64,000 bases of DNA from Lachnospiraceae bacterium (GCA_902363665.1 CABJAW010000002.1:124001-188000), one strand, 5' to 3'. Positions 52,334-62,002 are shown, counted from the stretch's first letter. The notes: generated by a model from the sequence alone, not told the origin. Numbers and translations are program-made.

Positions 52334-53464
52334 TTATGAGATATAGCTCTCATCTTCTTTTGTCTGAAGCTGAACGGTGCCGGTTTCCTCATACTCTTTT
52401 TTCAGCTTTTGGTAGGACTCCCGGCGATTCTGGATGTATTCGTCGATATTGTCCTTTGTCAGCAGGATACCGAAATTTTCCCGGCTGCCTTTTCCGTACA
52501 TCGTATCGACCATCGCATCCGCGACAACGTTTTTGTAATGGCCTTCGTTGATGAAATTGTAGGGGTTCAGGTTTTCCGGGGTGAAACCGCTGAAATCCCA
52601 GATATCGGTGACATCGACCAGATGTCTTAGATAGGTGTAGTAATCCTCGCTTTCAAATTTAAATATTTCCGCAAGGAAGGTCGGACCAATCACCACTTTC
52701 AGTGTCACGCCTTTTTCGTCGCACAGCGCCTTCAGCTCCTGAAATGCCTCCACATTTGCTTCCATCGCCGGCTCTTCCACTCCTTTTTCAAAAAGAAGCT
52801 CCAGGTTCTGCTTATAGCGCGGCATTACATATTTTTTGATATACTTCTGTTCATCTTTTTCGATCAGCTGGTACGGATAGCTGTAATTGCGTTCTCCGGT
52901 AATCAGGCTGTCCATGCCATTTTCCTTTGTAGCCTTGTCCTCCATCGCATACTCGACACTCGTCTCGATGTTGCGGCACAGATAGTTCAGGTTTTCCAGC
53001 AGGACGTCCCCTGCATTGCCGTTTACAAATGCCGGGACCTCATAAATCTCATTTACCTGCGAACGGTCAAACATCTGCACCTCGATGCTGCTTAAATGCA
53101 GGGTGATCTCATCGATCCCCACCGTATCGATCAGCCAGGAAGCGTACGTCAGATAGTCAGAAAAACAGCCATATGCCACATAAAAATTATAATAGTTTTT
53201 GCCGGTATACTCCGACAGGCGCTCCGTACTCAGCACGCCCGCTTTCGAACCGCCGAGCACGACCGCATTGTAATCATCCGCGTATTTCCTGAGGTATTTG
53301 CACTTCGCCGCACGCGTGTAGCCGTTCGCATCGACGGTCTCATCACCGTGCTCGACCGCAAAATAACCCGTATCGTCAATCTGATAATTCACCGCCATAA
53401 ATGCCGCCGTTCCCACAAAGACGATCGCGAAAAACAGCAGCAACCATTGTTTACTTTTTTTCAT
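52334..53464 (-). CDS. Membrane-anchored SGNH/DltD-like partner of an MBOAT acyltransferase
   Basis: 376 residues with one N-terminal membrane segment (WLLLFFAIVFVGTAAFMAV, residues 7-25) and an extracytoplasmic domain. NAVVLGGSKAGVLSTERL (about 66-83) has the small-Gly-Ser pattern of the SGNH/DltD block I. A later LKVVIGPTFLAEIF and the NPYNFINEGHYKNVVADAM region (about 300, with D/N-x-x-H-like residues) fit the same fold. It starts 10 bp after the MBOAT stop, so the two are co-translated. DltD/AlgX-type partners move or trim the acyl group exported by the MBOAT. The substrate polymer is not identifiable here. Confidence 0.8.
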   Translation of the reverse strand: MKKSKQWLLLFFAIVFVGTAAFMAVNYQIDDTGYFAVEHGDETVDANGYTRAAKCKYLRKYADDYNAVVLGGSKAGVLSTERLSEYTGKNYYNFYVAYGCFSDYLTYASWLIDTVGIDEITLHLSSIEVQMFDRSQVNEIYEVPAFVNGNAGDVLLENLNYLCRNIETSVEYAMEDKATKENGMDSLITGERNYSYPYQLIEKDEQKYIKKYVMPRYKQNLELLFEKGVEEPAMEANVEAFQELKALCDEKGVTLKVVIGPTFLAEIFKFESEDYYTYLRHLVDVTDIWDFSGFTPENLNPYNFINEGHYKNVVADAMVDTMYGKGSRENFGILLTKDNIDEYIQNRRESYQKLKKEYEETGTVQLQTKEDESYIS

Positions 53465-53474
53465 TTGATCCTCC

Positions 53475-54902
53475 TTAGAACTGGAAATACAGGAACTGTA
53501 CGACCTGGTTCATCTGCATGATACATGCCACAAGCAGAACTGCCGCAAAAACGCAGCGTTTTACGTCCGGTTTGAAGGTCTCCTGCATGTGCTTTGAGCT
53601 CGGCAGGAACCAGCAGATAAACAATCCGATGGCAAGCAGAATGCTGCACGTGCCGTTTGCCTTCACAAAGCCCCAGCACTGACGCAGGATTTCATACACA
53701 CTGCTGCCGAGCGAATTGAAATTAAACATGCCACGGTAGACATTCCAGGCATCTGTAAATGTATTTGAGACGAACAGCACACGCGCACCGACCACGCCGG
53801 CTGCAGTCAGAAGATACGCGATCGGAGCCGGAAATTTCTTTCCTTTTCGCTTCATCCAGCTCGCGGTGCAGACGAAAAATCCATTTACCAGGCCCCAGAC
53901 CACAAAGGTCCAGCCTGCTCCGTGCCAGAATCCGGACACGAAAAACGTCACCATTGTCGCTATGTAGTAATTCCGCCACTTGCAGTTTTTCTTATAGACA
54001 GAGCGGAAAATGTAATTACTCAGGAATCTGGACAGCGTCATGTGCCACCGTCTCCAGTAATCCTGGAAATTCCGTGCCTTGTACGGGGAATCAAAGTTGT
54101 GCGGAATCACAATGTTGAACATCATGCCAAGTCCGATTGCCATGTCCGCGTAGCCGGAAAGGTCAAAGTAATACGAAACCGTGTACTCAATCGAGTGATA
54201 CCACGAACTGATCATCGGCAGGTTGTCATTAATGTTTCCAAAAAACGCCTGTGCATCTGTCGTCAGCGGATCTGCCAGCAAAATCTTTTTTGCACATCCG
54301 ATTGAGAAAAGAAACAGTCCTGCCGCCACGTGCTCCGGATTCAGCTTCAAATTTTTTTCATCCTCAAACTGCGGCACGATCTCCGCGTGATGGATGATCG
54401 GTCCGACGATCAGCTGCGGGAAAAACGTGATAAACAGCAGATAGTTGATGATGTCGTACTCTTTCGTCTCGCCGCGGTATGCATCCACAAGGAATGCGAT
54501 CAGCTGGAAGGTGAAAAATGAAATACCGATCGGCAGCACGATGTGCTTCAGTGCATAATCGCTCCCGGTCAAAAGATTGAAGTTCTCAATGAAGAAATCG
54601 GTGTACTTATAATAACCGAGCAGTCCGACATTCGCCAGAATGCCGATCAGCAGCAGAAATTTTCTCTGCGCCCTCTGCTCTCCGTCCATCTTTGTCAGGC
54701 AGGTGCCGACCGCATAGTTGCCGACGACACTGCCGAGGAAAAACGGGAAGAAATCAGGGCTGCCCTGTGCATAAAAGTAAAAGGACGCAAGGACGAGCCA
54801 TATCTTCGCAATTGAATAATACCGGAAGCGGTTCAGCAGAAAGTAACCGCAAAAGGTCACCGGCAAAAATAAAAATAGAAATTTGTAAGTTGAAAATATC
54901 AT
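53475..54902 (-). CDS. MBOAT-family O-acyltransferase (AlgI/DltB-like)
   Basis: 475 residues with about ten membrane segments. Family signatures are the N-terminal FSTYKFLFLFLPVTFCGYFLL, the PIGISFFTFQLIAFLVDAYRG stretch (about 125-145), DYWRRWHMTLSRFLSNYIFR, and the catalytic His in FVSGFWHGAGWTFVVWGLVNG (about 310-330). These enzymes pass acyl groups, commonly acetate or D-alanine, across the membrane onto wall polymers. AGGAGAGG precedes the ATG. The next gene encodes its extracellular partner. There is no dltA/dltC nearby, so O-acetylation is likelier than D-alanylation. Confidence 0.93.
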   Translation of the reverse strand: MIFSTYKFLFLFLPVTFCGYFLLNRFRYYSIAKIWLVLASFYFYAQGSPDFFPFFLGSVVGNYAVGTCLTKMDGEQRAQRKFLLLIGILANVGLLGYYKYTDFFIENFNLLTGSDYALKHIVLPIGISFFTFQLIAFLVDAYRGETKEYDIINYLLFITFFPQLIVGPIIHHAEIVPQFEDEKNLKLNPEHVAAGLFLFSIGCAKKILLADPLTTDAQAFFGNINDNLPMISSWYHSIEYTVSYYFDLSGYADMAIGLGMMFNIVIPHNFDSPYKARNFQDYWRRWHMTLSRFLSNYIFRSVYKKNCKWRNYYIATMVTFFVSGFWHGAGWTFVVWGLVNGFFVCTASWMKRKGKKFPAPIAYLLTAAGVVGARVLFVSNTFTDAWNVYRGMFNFNSLGSSVYEILRQCWGFVKANGTCSILLAIGLFICWFLPSSKHMQETFKPDVKRCVFAAVLLVACIMQMNQVVQFLYFQF

Positions 54903-54935
54903 ATTCCTCTCCTGCTTCTATACCAGAACTTAAAA

Positions 54936-56525
54936 TCACAGCGGCATGTTTCCATGCCTGCGCACGCTCACTTCGTCGACCTGCTTTGTGCGCAGCAGAC
55001 GGAACGTCTCACGCAGCCGCGGCACCGTCTCCTCCGGCAGAATGATCTCGTCCACATATCCCTTTTCCGCCGCCAGAAACGGGTTGGAAAACTGTTCTTC
55101 GTACGCTTTTTTGCAGGCTTCATATTCCGCCTGCGGATCCTCTGCCTCCTCGATCCGATGCCGGTCGATGATCCGCACTGCCCCGTCGGCTCCCATGACC
55201 GCAATCTCGGCGATCGGCCATGCATAAACCGCGTCGGCACTCATCATTTTGCAGTTCATCGCGATAAATGCTCCTCCATACGCCTTTCGCATGATCAGCG
55301 TCACTTTTGGTACCACTGCCTCCGAGTACGCATACAGGATCTTCGCGCCGTGGCGGATGATCCCGTTTTGTTCCTGCTGCGGTCCCGGGAAAAATGCCGG
55401 CACATCGACCAGCGTCAGAAGCGGTATCCCAAAACAGTCGCAGAACCGGATAAACCGCGCCATCTTGTCCGCTGCATTGCAGTCAATCGCACCGCCAAGG
55501 CTGATCGGGTTGTTCGCCACGATACCGATTACGTTTCCGTCAAAAACGCCAAAACCGACGACCGCATTTTGTGCAAAATCGCGGTGGATTTCATAGAAAC
55601 TTTCGTTCAGCAAAATGTTGTGGATCACTGCGTGCACATCGTACGCGTGCCTGGAATTATCCGGCACGAGATCCTCAAAACGCTTCGACGCGTGCGGCTT
55701 TAACTGCTCCATAAGATGTGCCAGCCCGGATGCCGGGCTGTGTGCAGCCTGCAGTTCCCGAACTGCTTCTTTGCTGCAGTTGTCCGGCAGATACGTGAGC
55801 AGCTTTTTGATGCTGTCAAGACAGCCCTTTTCGTCCTCGCACACCACATGCGCTACGCCGCTCTTTTCTCCGTGTACCTGCGTGCCGCCAAGTTCATCCA
55901 GTGTCGTTTTGATCCCAAGCACTGATTCGACCACAGCCGGGCCGGTCAGGCACATCTTGCTTAAATCTTTTACCATAAAGACAAAATCGCACAGCGCCGG
56001 GGAATAGCTCGCGCCGCCCGAACATGGTCCGAGGATCGCCGCGATCTGCGGGATCACGCCGGAAGCGCGCACATGGCGCTGAAACATGCCGCCATAACCG
56101 CTTAAGGAGAGGATTCCCTCCTCTATTCTCGCTCCGCCGCTGTCGCCGAGCAGGATGATCGGAACACGCATGTCATAAGCCAGGTCCTGGATCTCACAGA
56201 TCTTTTTTGCATGAATCTCACCCAAAGTGCCACCGATGACGGTGAAATCTTCTGACGCCACGCAGACGCGCCTGCCATGGATCGTCCCCCATCCGCAGAT
56301 CACGCCATCCCCCAAAAAGGTCTCCTTCATCAACGATGCACTGTCCTCACTCGTACGGAAAAAGCTGTCCGTCTCATGAAAAGAATCCGGATCCAGCAGA
56401 TAGTGGATCCGTTCCAGCGCTGTCATTTTTCCTTTTGCATGCTGTTTATCGATCCGCTCCTGACCGCCGCCGAGGTGATGGCGCTTACGGAGGGAGAGGG
56501 TTTTGGTGATTTGGGTGTTCCACAT
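54936..56525 (-). CDS. Acyl-CoA carboxylase/decarboxylase carboxyltransferase subunit
   Basis: 529 residues, two crotonase-like halves as in PccB/MmdA. Motifs: GGGQERIDKQHAKGKMTALE at the N terminus, the oxyanion-hole Gly pairs in ILLGDSGGARIEEGILSLSG (about 125-144) and LGPCSGGASYSPALCDF, then VDVPAFFPGPQQEQNGIIRHGAK and KAYGGAFIAMNCK in the second half. It moves a carboxyl group between biotin and an acyl-CoA (propionyl-, acetyl-, methylmalonyl- or glutaconyl-CoA). No biotin carrier, biotin carboxylase or membrane decarboxylase beta subunit lies in the window, so direction and substrate are open. It lies 33 bp upstream of the MBOAT gene. Confidence 0.92.
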   Translation of the reverse strand: MWNTQITKTLSLRKRHHLGGGQERIDKQHAKGKMTALERIHYLLDPDSFHETDSFFRTSEDSASLMKETFLGDGVICGWGTIHGRRVCVASEDFTVIGGTLGEIHAKKICEIQDLAYDMRVPIILLGDSGGARIEEGILSLSGYGGMFQRHVRASGVIPQIAAILGPCSGGASYSPALCDFVFMVKDLSKMCLTGPAVVESVLGIKTTLDELGGTQVHGEKSGVAHVVCEDEKGCLDSIKKLLTYLPDNCSKEAVRELQAAHSPASGLAHLMEQLKPHASKRFEDLVPDNSRHAYDVHAVIHNILLNESFYEIHRDFAQNAVVGFGVFDGNVIGIVANNPISLGGAIDCNAADKMARFIRFCDCFGIPLLTLVDVPAFFPGPQQEQNGIIRHGAKILYAYSEAVVPKVTLIMRKAYGGAFIAMNCKMMSADAVYAWPIAEIAVMGADGAVRIIDRHRIEEAEDPQAEYEACKKAYEEQFSNPFLAAEKGYVDEIILPEETVPRLRETFRLLRTKQVDEVSVRRHGNMPL

Positions 56526-56557
56526 AAGATACTCCTTTTGCTGCTACGTTATGGTAC

Positions 56558-56722
56558 GTTCAGAACAGGCCGCAGACACGCTTGCTTCGCAAGCTATCCG
56601 CCTGCAAGCAGGCTCCTGTCTGTGGCTGATGGGCGTTCCGCCCATCCCAAAATACGCACTATGTACCTCGCGCAAATAAATTTGCCTCGGCACATAATCC
56701 GTATTTTGCTGCTGTTCTGAAC
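56558..56722. repeat. 165-bp complex palindromic element
   Basis: Outer ends GTTCAGAACAG (56558-56568) and CTGTTCTGAAC (56712-56722) are perfect 11-bp inverted repeats. Inside are hairpins GCTTGCTTCGCAAGC, CCTGCAAGCAGG within CCGCAGAC..GTCTGTGG, GATGGGCGTTCCGCCCATC, and AAAATACG..CGTATTTT spanning a CAAATAAATTTG core. It fills the gap between cls and the carboxyltransferase gene and shares the TCCTGTCTGTGGCTGATG block with 34.6 kb. No coding capacity. Confidence 0.8.
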
Positions 56723-56729
56723 TGGTTTG

Positions 56730-58391
56730 TCACATGAGTGGCGCTACGAGGCGCATGAACTGGCCTGCGATGCGCCTCGTGATCTTGTCGTGGCGGACAT
56801 CGAAGTCTGTGATCAGCTGGCATTTTGGCAGCGTCGCATGGAAATCATCCTCGACCGCGTTGATCTCGGCCACTCCGTGCAGATACAGCGCACACTCAAA
56901 GTGCAGGTACAGGCTGCGGAAATCGAGGTTGATCGCACCGACTACCGCGCGCACATCATCACTGACAAACACTTTGGAATGGACGAAGCCCGGTGTGTAC
57001 TCATAGATCTTCACGCCTGCTTTCATCAGCCTTTTATAATAAGAATGCGCCAGCGCAAACGCATATTTTTTGTCCGGGATGTGCGGCAGGACAAGTTTGA
57101 CATCTACACCGCGCCTGGCCGCGTATTTTAAAGCCTGGATCAGCTCCTGATCCGGCACAAGATACGGTGTCATGATGTGCACGTAGCGCGTAGCGCTGTT
57201 GAGAATCTCAAGGTATACCCGCTGTGCCGTCCGATCCTGTGCAAACGGTGATTCCGCATACGGAAGCACATAGCCGTTCGAGCAGTCAAATCCGGCTGTC
57301 CGATACGCCAGCGCATTTTCTTTTCCCGTCGCCAAAGCGGCCTGTGTCTCCGTGTCTTCCGGTGCCGCCGGTACCGGTCTTAAGTAAACGGCCATATTTT
57401 CCAGCTTTTCCGACACCGCCCACATTTTCAAAAACATCACAGTGAAGCTCTTTACCGCCTCGCCCTGTACCATGACTGCGGCATCTTTCCAGTGTCCGAA
57501 CCGCTCCCTGCGGTTGATGTACTCATCTGCGAGGTTCACGCCGCCTGTAAAAGCAACCCGTCCGTCGATCACCACGATCTTGCGGTGGTCACGGTTGTTG
57601 TAATGTGTGGAAAAGATCGGATAAACCGGTGAAAATACCTTACACCGGATTCCCATTCCCTTCAGTTCATTGGGATATTCGTGCGGCAGATTGAACATTT
57701 CATCGGTGCCGTCGTACATCACGCGCACCTCCACACCCTCCTGCACTTTCTGTTTGAGGATGTCCAGCACACTGTCCCACATATAGCCCTCTGATATAAT
57801 AAAATATTCCAGGAAAATAAATTTCCGCGCCTGTTTCAGCTGATAAATCAGCTCGTCAAATTTTGTCTCGCCGCTTGGGAAATAGCGGACACCTTCGTTG
57901 TGATAAATAGGAAACCCGTTTTTCCGCATATAGTTCGCCAGCTGCGCGGTCCTCGGGTCAACCTCTCCGATCTCCCGCAGGATCCCGGGATCTGGCTTCA
58001 ATATGCCCGCGCACTCCTGCTCAATCTCATCGAGTCTGCCGCTTAGAAGCTTCGTGCCCGGCTGCAGCTCTATATATAGGTACAAAAGCCCGCCAAACGC
58101 CGGGAACAAAAGGACCAGCGATGCCCAGGCAAGCTGAAAAGAGGGGTTTTCTGTCCGGTTCAGGATAATCAGAAGAATGATCAGCCCGAACACCATATAT
58201 CCACCGACAAACACATAAATGTATTCAGAAAGCGCACGCAGTCCAAGGATCAAAACGAAAAGCTGCAGCAGAAAGCAGAGCAATATAATACTGGTCCGGC
58301 CAAAAACCACCTGCTTGACGCCCCGTTTTCCCTTGTCGATCGATTCTTTTCGGATTTCTTTGATATCTACATCCTGAAAATGTTTTTTCAT
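56730..58391 (-). CDS. cls: Cardiolipin synthase
   Basis: 553 residues. The membrane enzyme condenses two phosphatidylglycerols to cardiolipin plus glycerol. Two N-terminal membrane segments (IILLCFLLQLFVLILGL; IYVFVGGYMVFGLIILLIIL) precede a short third hydrophobic stretch (SLVLLFPAFGGLLYLYIEL). Two phospholipase-D HKD motifs follow: HYNNRDHRKIVVIDGRVAFTGG (about residue 260) and GFVHSKVFVSDDVRAVVGAI (about residue 490). ATG 58391 has AGGAGGG; an in-frame start 23 codons upstream overlaps the hflX stop region and lacks a site. It starts 65 bp after hflX. Confidence 0.94.
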   Translation of the reverse strand: MKKHFQDVDIKEIRKESIDKGKRGVKQVVFGRTSIILLCFLLQLFVLILGLRALSEYIYVFVGGYMVFGLIILLIILNRTENPSFQLAWASLVLLFPAFGGLLYLYIELQPGTKLLSGRLDEIEQECAGILKPDPGILREIGEVDPRTAQLANYMRKNGFPIYHNEGVRYFPSGETKFDELIYQLKQARKFIFLEYFIISEGYMWDSVLDILKQKVQEGVEVRVMYDGTDEMFNLPHEYPNELKGMGIRCKVFSPVYPIFSTHYNNRDHRKIVVIDGRVAFTGGVNLADEYINRRERFGHWKDAAVMVQGEAVKSFTVMFLKMWAVSEKLENMAVYLRPVPAAPEDTETQAALATGKENALAYRTAGFDCSNGYVLPYAESPFAQDRTAQRVYLEILNSATRYVHIMTPYLVPDQELIQALKYAARRGVDVKLVLPHIPDKKYAFALAHSYYKRLMKAGVKIYEYTPGFVHSKVFVSDDVRAVVGAINLDFRSLYLHFECALYLHGVAEINAVEDDFHATLPKCQLITDFDVRHDKITRRIAGQFMRLVAPLM

Positions 58392-58456
58392 AGCTACCCT
58401 CCTGACTTCGCTATTATAGCAGAAGCATTTCCGGCAAACAAGGGCGGAAATGGGAT

Positions 58457-59698
58457 TCATACCTTCATATAAATATCTTTTGTCACATATGCCTTGACGA
58501 ATATTCCTTCTGCCTGATACTCTTCAGAAAGCAGTTCTCCTTTTCGGCGGATGATCTGGATCAGGCCGGCCTGATCATAAGAGTAAAGGCGTTCGATATA
58601 AATTTTCTGGCTGCGAAGGATCTGCTCGATGCCTGCTTTAATCTCTTTCATGCCCTGACCCGTACGCGCAGATGCAGCTACGCACAGCTCTGCATGATGG
58701 TCACGGAAGGATTTCGGCTCTGCCAGCAGGTCCTGCTTGTTGAAAACGGTGATAACCGGGCGGTCATCTGCCCCCAGCTGATGCAGCGTCTCGTAGACAA
58801 CCCCCATCTGGATTTCCATCTGCGGGCTCGATGCATCGACCACATGGATCAGGATATCTGCACAGCACACCTCCTCCAGCGTACTCTTGAATGCCTCGAC
58901 CAGATGATGCGGCAGCTTGCGGATAAATCCAACCGTATCGGTCAGCAGCACCTCCTGCTTCCCGGAGAGACGGATGCCGCGCGTTGTCGTATCCAGCGTG
59001 GCAAACAGCTTTGCGTCCTCCAGGACATCCGCGCCGGTCATCTGCTTAAAAATCGCGGATTTGCCAACTGAGGTATAGCCGACGAGCGCCGCAATCTTCT
59101 GCTCTGACTTTTTCCGTCCTGCACGGATCAGCTCTCTGTGGCGGATCACTTCCTCCAGTTCCTGCTTCAGATGGCTGATGCGGGTGCGGATCAGACGGCG
59201 GTCCATCTCCAGCTTTTTCTCTCCAGGACCTCTCGTTCCGATTCCGCCGCCAAGTCTGGACAGGGAATTTCCAAGCCCCGTCAGCCGCGCTGCACGATAT
59301 CGCAGCTGCGCCAGCTCGACCTGCAGCTTTCCTTCACTTGTCACCGCATGGCGTGCAAAAATATCCAGGATCAGAAGCGTCCGGTCACAGACCTTGCAGT
59401 CCAGCTCGCTCTGCAGGTTGTTCAGCTGTGCCGGGCTCAGTTCATCGTCGCAGATAATACCAGTCGCATCCGTTTCCCACAGCATCATCCGCACCTCGTC
59501 CAGTTTTCCTTTTCCGATGTATGTCCCAGGGTGAATTTTTTCACGGTTCTGGATTACTGAGCCGACCACCTGCGCCCCGGCCGTCTGCGCCAGTTCCCCC
59601 AGTTCTTTTACGGATTCTTCTGTGTCATCGCCGTCCGCCTGCTGAACGCCGACGAGGATAACACGCTCCTCTATATCATTTAATTCGATCAAATTCAT
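58457..59698 (-). CDS. hflX: GTPase HflX
   Basis: 413-residue ribosome-associated GTPase that splits stalled ribosomes under stress. The N-terminal nucleotide-binding-like domain (AQTAGAQVVGSVIQNREKIH, GKLDEV) is followed by a glycine-rich linker (RLGGGIGTRGPGEKKLEMDR) and the G domain: G1 LVGYTSVGKSAIFKQM (about 203-218), G3 LTDTVGFIRKLPH, G4 ITVFNKQDLL, G5 ASARTGQGM. The last stretch is the short C-terminal domain. G1 reads GYTSVGKS, a normal P-loop. The ATG has AAAGGAG very close, so the exact start could be a few codons later. Confidence 0.95.
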   Translation of the reverse strand: MNLIELNDIEERVILVGVQQADGDDTEESVKELGELAQTAGAQVVGSVIQNREKIHPGTYIGKGKLDEVRMMLWETDATGIICDDELSPAQLNNLQSELDCKVCDRTLLILDIFARHAVTSEGKLQVELAQLRYRAARLTGLGNSLSRLGGGIGTRGPGEKKLEMDRRLIRTRISHLKQELEEVIRHRELIRAGRKKSEQKIAALVGYTSVGKSAIFKQMTGADVLEDAKLFATLDTTTRGIRLSGKQEVLLTDTVGFIRKLPHHLVEAFKSTLEEVCCADILIHVVDASSPQMEIQMGVVYETLHQLGADDRPVITVFNKQDLLAEPKSFRDHHAELCVAASARTGQGMKEIKAGIEQILRSQKIYIERLYSYDQAGLIQIIRRKGELLSEEYQAEGIFVKAYVTKDIYMKV

Positions 59699-59862
59699 TC
59701 TCCTTTTTCTGCACTTGCTTTTCCATAACTTTTACGAGTAATATACTCCACTACATCAAATCAGCAAGTCACAATCCACTTTGCTGTTTGCCTATAACTG
59801 TTTTTTCATTATTATCTACGCAATTCTGCTGTAATCTAAAAGATATCCACACTTCTCACATC

Positions 59863-60915
59863 TCACCGCGTCTTCAGAAACGTCCACTCCTTCTGCCCGG
59901 CCTCATCCGACGGATATTTCTCCACATAAGCCTCCGCCTTCGCCTTCGCCGTCTCAAAATCCAGCTTCCGTTCGTACGCTACGATCTCATTGAAATACAG
60001 CTCCTGCCGGTCGTCCGTGCCGTCCAGCGCCAGGCCTTTTCCGATCTCCTCCAGTGCCGTGTCGTACTCACCGCGTGCCAGCGCACAGAGCGCCATTCCA
60101 TTATACCCCGCTGCACTTTCGCCGAACTCGGACTGCATTGTCTCGTAGACTGCCTCCGCGTGGTCGTAATCCTCCTGCGCCAGATAAACGCGGCCCATCA
60201 GTGTCATTGCAGGTTCATATTTCTGCTCTACCACTTTGATCAGCTCACTCTGCGCCTTATCGTAATCCCCAAGGTAAAAGTAAATCCGCCCCCGGTTATA
60301 GTAATCCTCCTGCTCTGTTCCTTCGATTGCAAGCGCACTCTGCAGATACTCCCCGCCGACCGCCGACAGATTCATCTCCCGGTATGTCTCATAAATGTTC
60401 AGGTACAGATCATAATCATCCGGCATCAGATTCACTGCGCTGTCAAAGTCTGCTTTGGCATCTTCCTGATTCCCCTCATGCAGCTGCGCTGCGCCGCGCA
60501 GATAATATGCATCGGCCACGCCTTTTTCCTGTGCGTCCAGGATCTCCGTGCAGGTATCGATCGTCTTTTCATATTCTGCAAGACGGTACTCGACCGCCGC
60601 CAGGTACAGCTTCAGATCCTGCGTATTCTCCGGCATTTTTTCATCTGCCTCATCAAGCGCGTTCTGAAAGGCTGTCTCGGCCTCCTCATACTGTGCCAGG
60701 CCCATATCCGCCAGACCAAGTCCCCGCCACGCAAGCATCTGCTCCTCGTCTTCCTGTACCGCCTCTTCAAAAAGCTGCTGCGCCTGCGCATAATTGCCAT
60801 CATCAAGCGCCGCAATGCCCTGAGTCGTTTTCGTACCGCTCGCACCGCCCATCGCACATCCGCCAAGCAGCATAGAGGACACGGTGAGCATCATGAGCCA
60901 TTTCCATTTTTTCAT
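59863..60915 (-). CDS. TPR-repeat lipoprotein
   Basis: 350 residues with a lipoprotein signal (MKKWKWLMMLTVSSMLLGGC; lipobox LLGGC, Cys20), so tethered to the outer face of the membrane. The rest is about eight tetratricopeptide repeats, for example GNYAQAQQLFEEAVQEDEEQ, AQYEEAETAFQNALDEADEK, GDYDKAQSELIKVVEQKYEP and GEYDTALEEIGKGLALDGTD. TPR arrays are protein-protein scaffolds, and no catalytic domain is present. AAGGAATGG precedes the ATG. Its partner is unknown; the adjacent MscS gene is 110 bp downstream... on the same strand, upstream in transcription order. Confidence 0.9.
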   Translation of the reverse strand: MKKWKWLMMLTVSSMLLGGCAMGGASGTKTTQGIAALDDGNYAQAQQLFEEAVQEDEEQMLAWRGLGLADMGLAQYEEAETAFQNALDEADEKMPENTQDLKLYLAAVEYRLAEYEKTIDTCTEILDAQEKGVADAYYLRGAAQLHEGNQEDAKADFDSAVNLMPDDYDLYLNIYETYREMNLSAVGGEYLQSALAIEGTEQEDYYNRGRIYFYLGDYDKAQSELIKVVEQKYEPAMTLMGRVYLAQEDYDHAEAVYETMQSEFGESAAGYNGMALCALARGEYDTALEEIGKGLALDGTDDRQELYFNEIVAYERKLDFETAKAKAEAYVEKYPSDEAGQKEWTFLKTR

Positions 60916-61025
60916 GTTCCATTCCTTTCTTACTTATTCTCAGAACTTCTTTTTCTTTGTTTCTTATCATTCTTGTTTCAATTTTTCTATTTCAAATTTT
61001 CTCCCATCTTCGCAGAAACCAATGA

Positions 61026-61865
61026 TTACTTCTCCGCCCGCACATGCACATCCATCTGCGGAAACGGGATATGAAGCCCCGCCCGGTCAAACTCATTTTT
61101 GATCTGCTCGTTCATCTGCCACAGCGCCGGAAGATACTGCTCGGTCCGCACCCAGCACCGCAGTCCCATCACGACGCTGCTGTCGCCAAGCTCCGAGACA
61201 AACACCTGCGCCTCCTGCTCGCGGATCACGTATTCGCTGCGCTCAATGATCTGCAAAAGCACCTGCTTCGCTTTGCTGATATCGTCCTCGTAGGAGATTC
61301 CTACCGTGATGTCCAGTTTCCTGCGATCTGCGCCGGTCGCATTGACGATCACATTGTTTGCAAGGTTTCCGTTTGGAATGATGACCTTGCGGTTGTCGAT
61401 CGTGTGCAGCGTCGTGTAGAGGATCTCGATCTTCTGCACTGTGCCCTCTTCTCCCTGCGCGAGGATATAATCGCCGACCTCAAATGGCTGGAACAAAAGG
61501 ATCAGAAATCCGCCCGCCAGATTTGAAAGTCCGCCCTGCAGAGCAAGGCCGATTGCCACACCGCCCGAAGCGACGAGTGCTGCCACCGATGATTCCTTCA
61601 CGCCGAACTGCATCGCAAGCCCGAAGATCAGGATCAGATACAAAAAGATCTTAACCATCGAAACGATAAACGTCGCCGCACCGGTCTGCATCTTTGTACG
61701 CAGCAGCATCGAGCGCACCGTCTTTACGACCCATCCGATTACATTCTTTCCTATTATATAGATCACGATACAGACAATGATCTTCACTAAAAAAGCGGCC
61801 ACACCCGGAATGTGACCGCCAAAATAATCCACCGTTTTCTGTAATACAGCTTCCATATCTGCCAT
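61026..61865 (-). CDS. Small-conductance mechanosensitive channel, MscS family
   Basis: 279 residues. It releases solutes on hypo-osmotic shock. Three membrane helices (FLVKIIVCIVIYIIGKNVIGW; FIVSMVKIFLYLILIFGLAM; the pore helix VAALVASGGVAIGLALQGGLSNLAGGFLIL, about 83-112 with its Gly/Ala pattern) precede the beta domain (PFEVGDYILAQGEEGTVQKIEIL, IIPNGNLANNVIVN) and the C-terminal domain. The ATG at 61865 with AGGAGGC is chosen over one 7 codons upstream. It belongs to the short MscS/YkuT class. Confidence 0.94.
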   Translation of the reverse strand: MADMEAVLQKTVDYFGGHIPGVAAFLVKIIVCIVIYIIGKNVIGWVVKTVRSMLLRTKMQTGAATFIVSMVKIFLYLILIFGLAMQFGVKESSVAALVASGGVAIGLALQGGLSNLAGGFLILLFQPFEVGDYILAQGEEGTVQKIEILYTTLHTIDNRKVIIPNGNLANNVIVNATGADRRKLDITVGISYEDDISKAKQVLLQIIERSEYVIREQEAQVFVSELGDSSVVMGLRCWVRTEQYLPALWQMNEQIKNEFDRAGLHIPFPQMDVHVRAEK

Positions 61866-62002
61866 AAGCCGCAGCCTCCTGCACATTCAATGGAAACATT
61901 ATAAAAGTTTTGAGAGACTGCGTCAACGTGTTTCACCTTTACAGACGGATGATTTTTATGTAATACTGCAAAATATCCGCATTATTAAGAATTTCTTATC
62001 TT

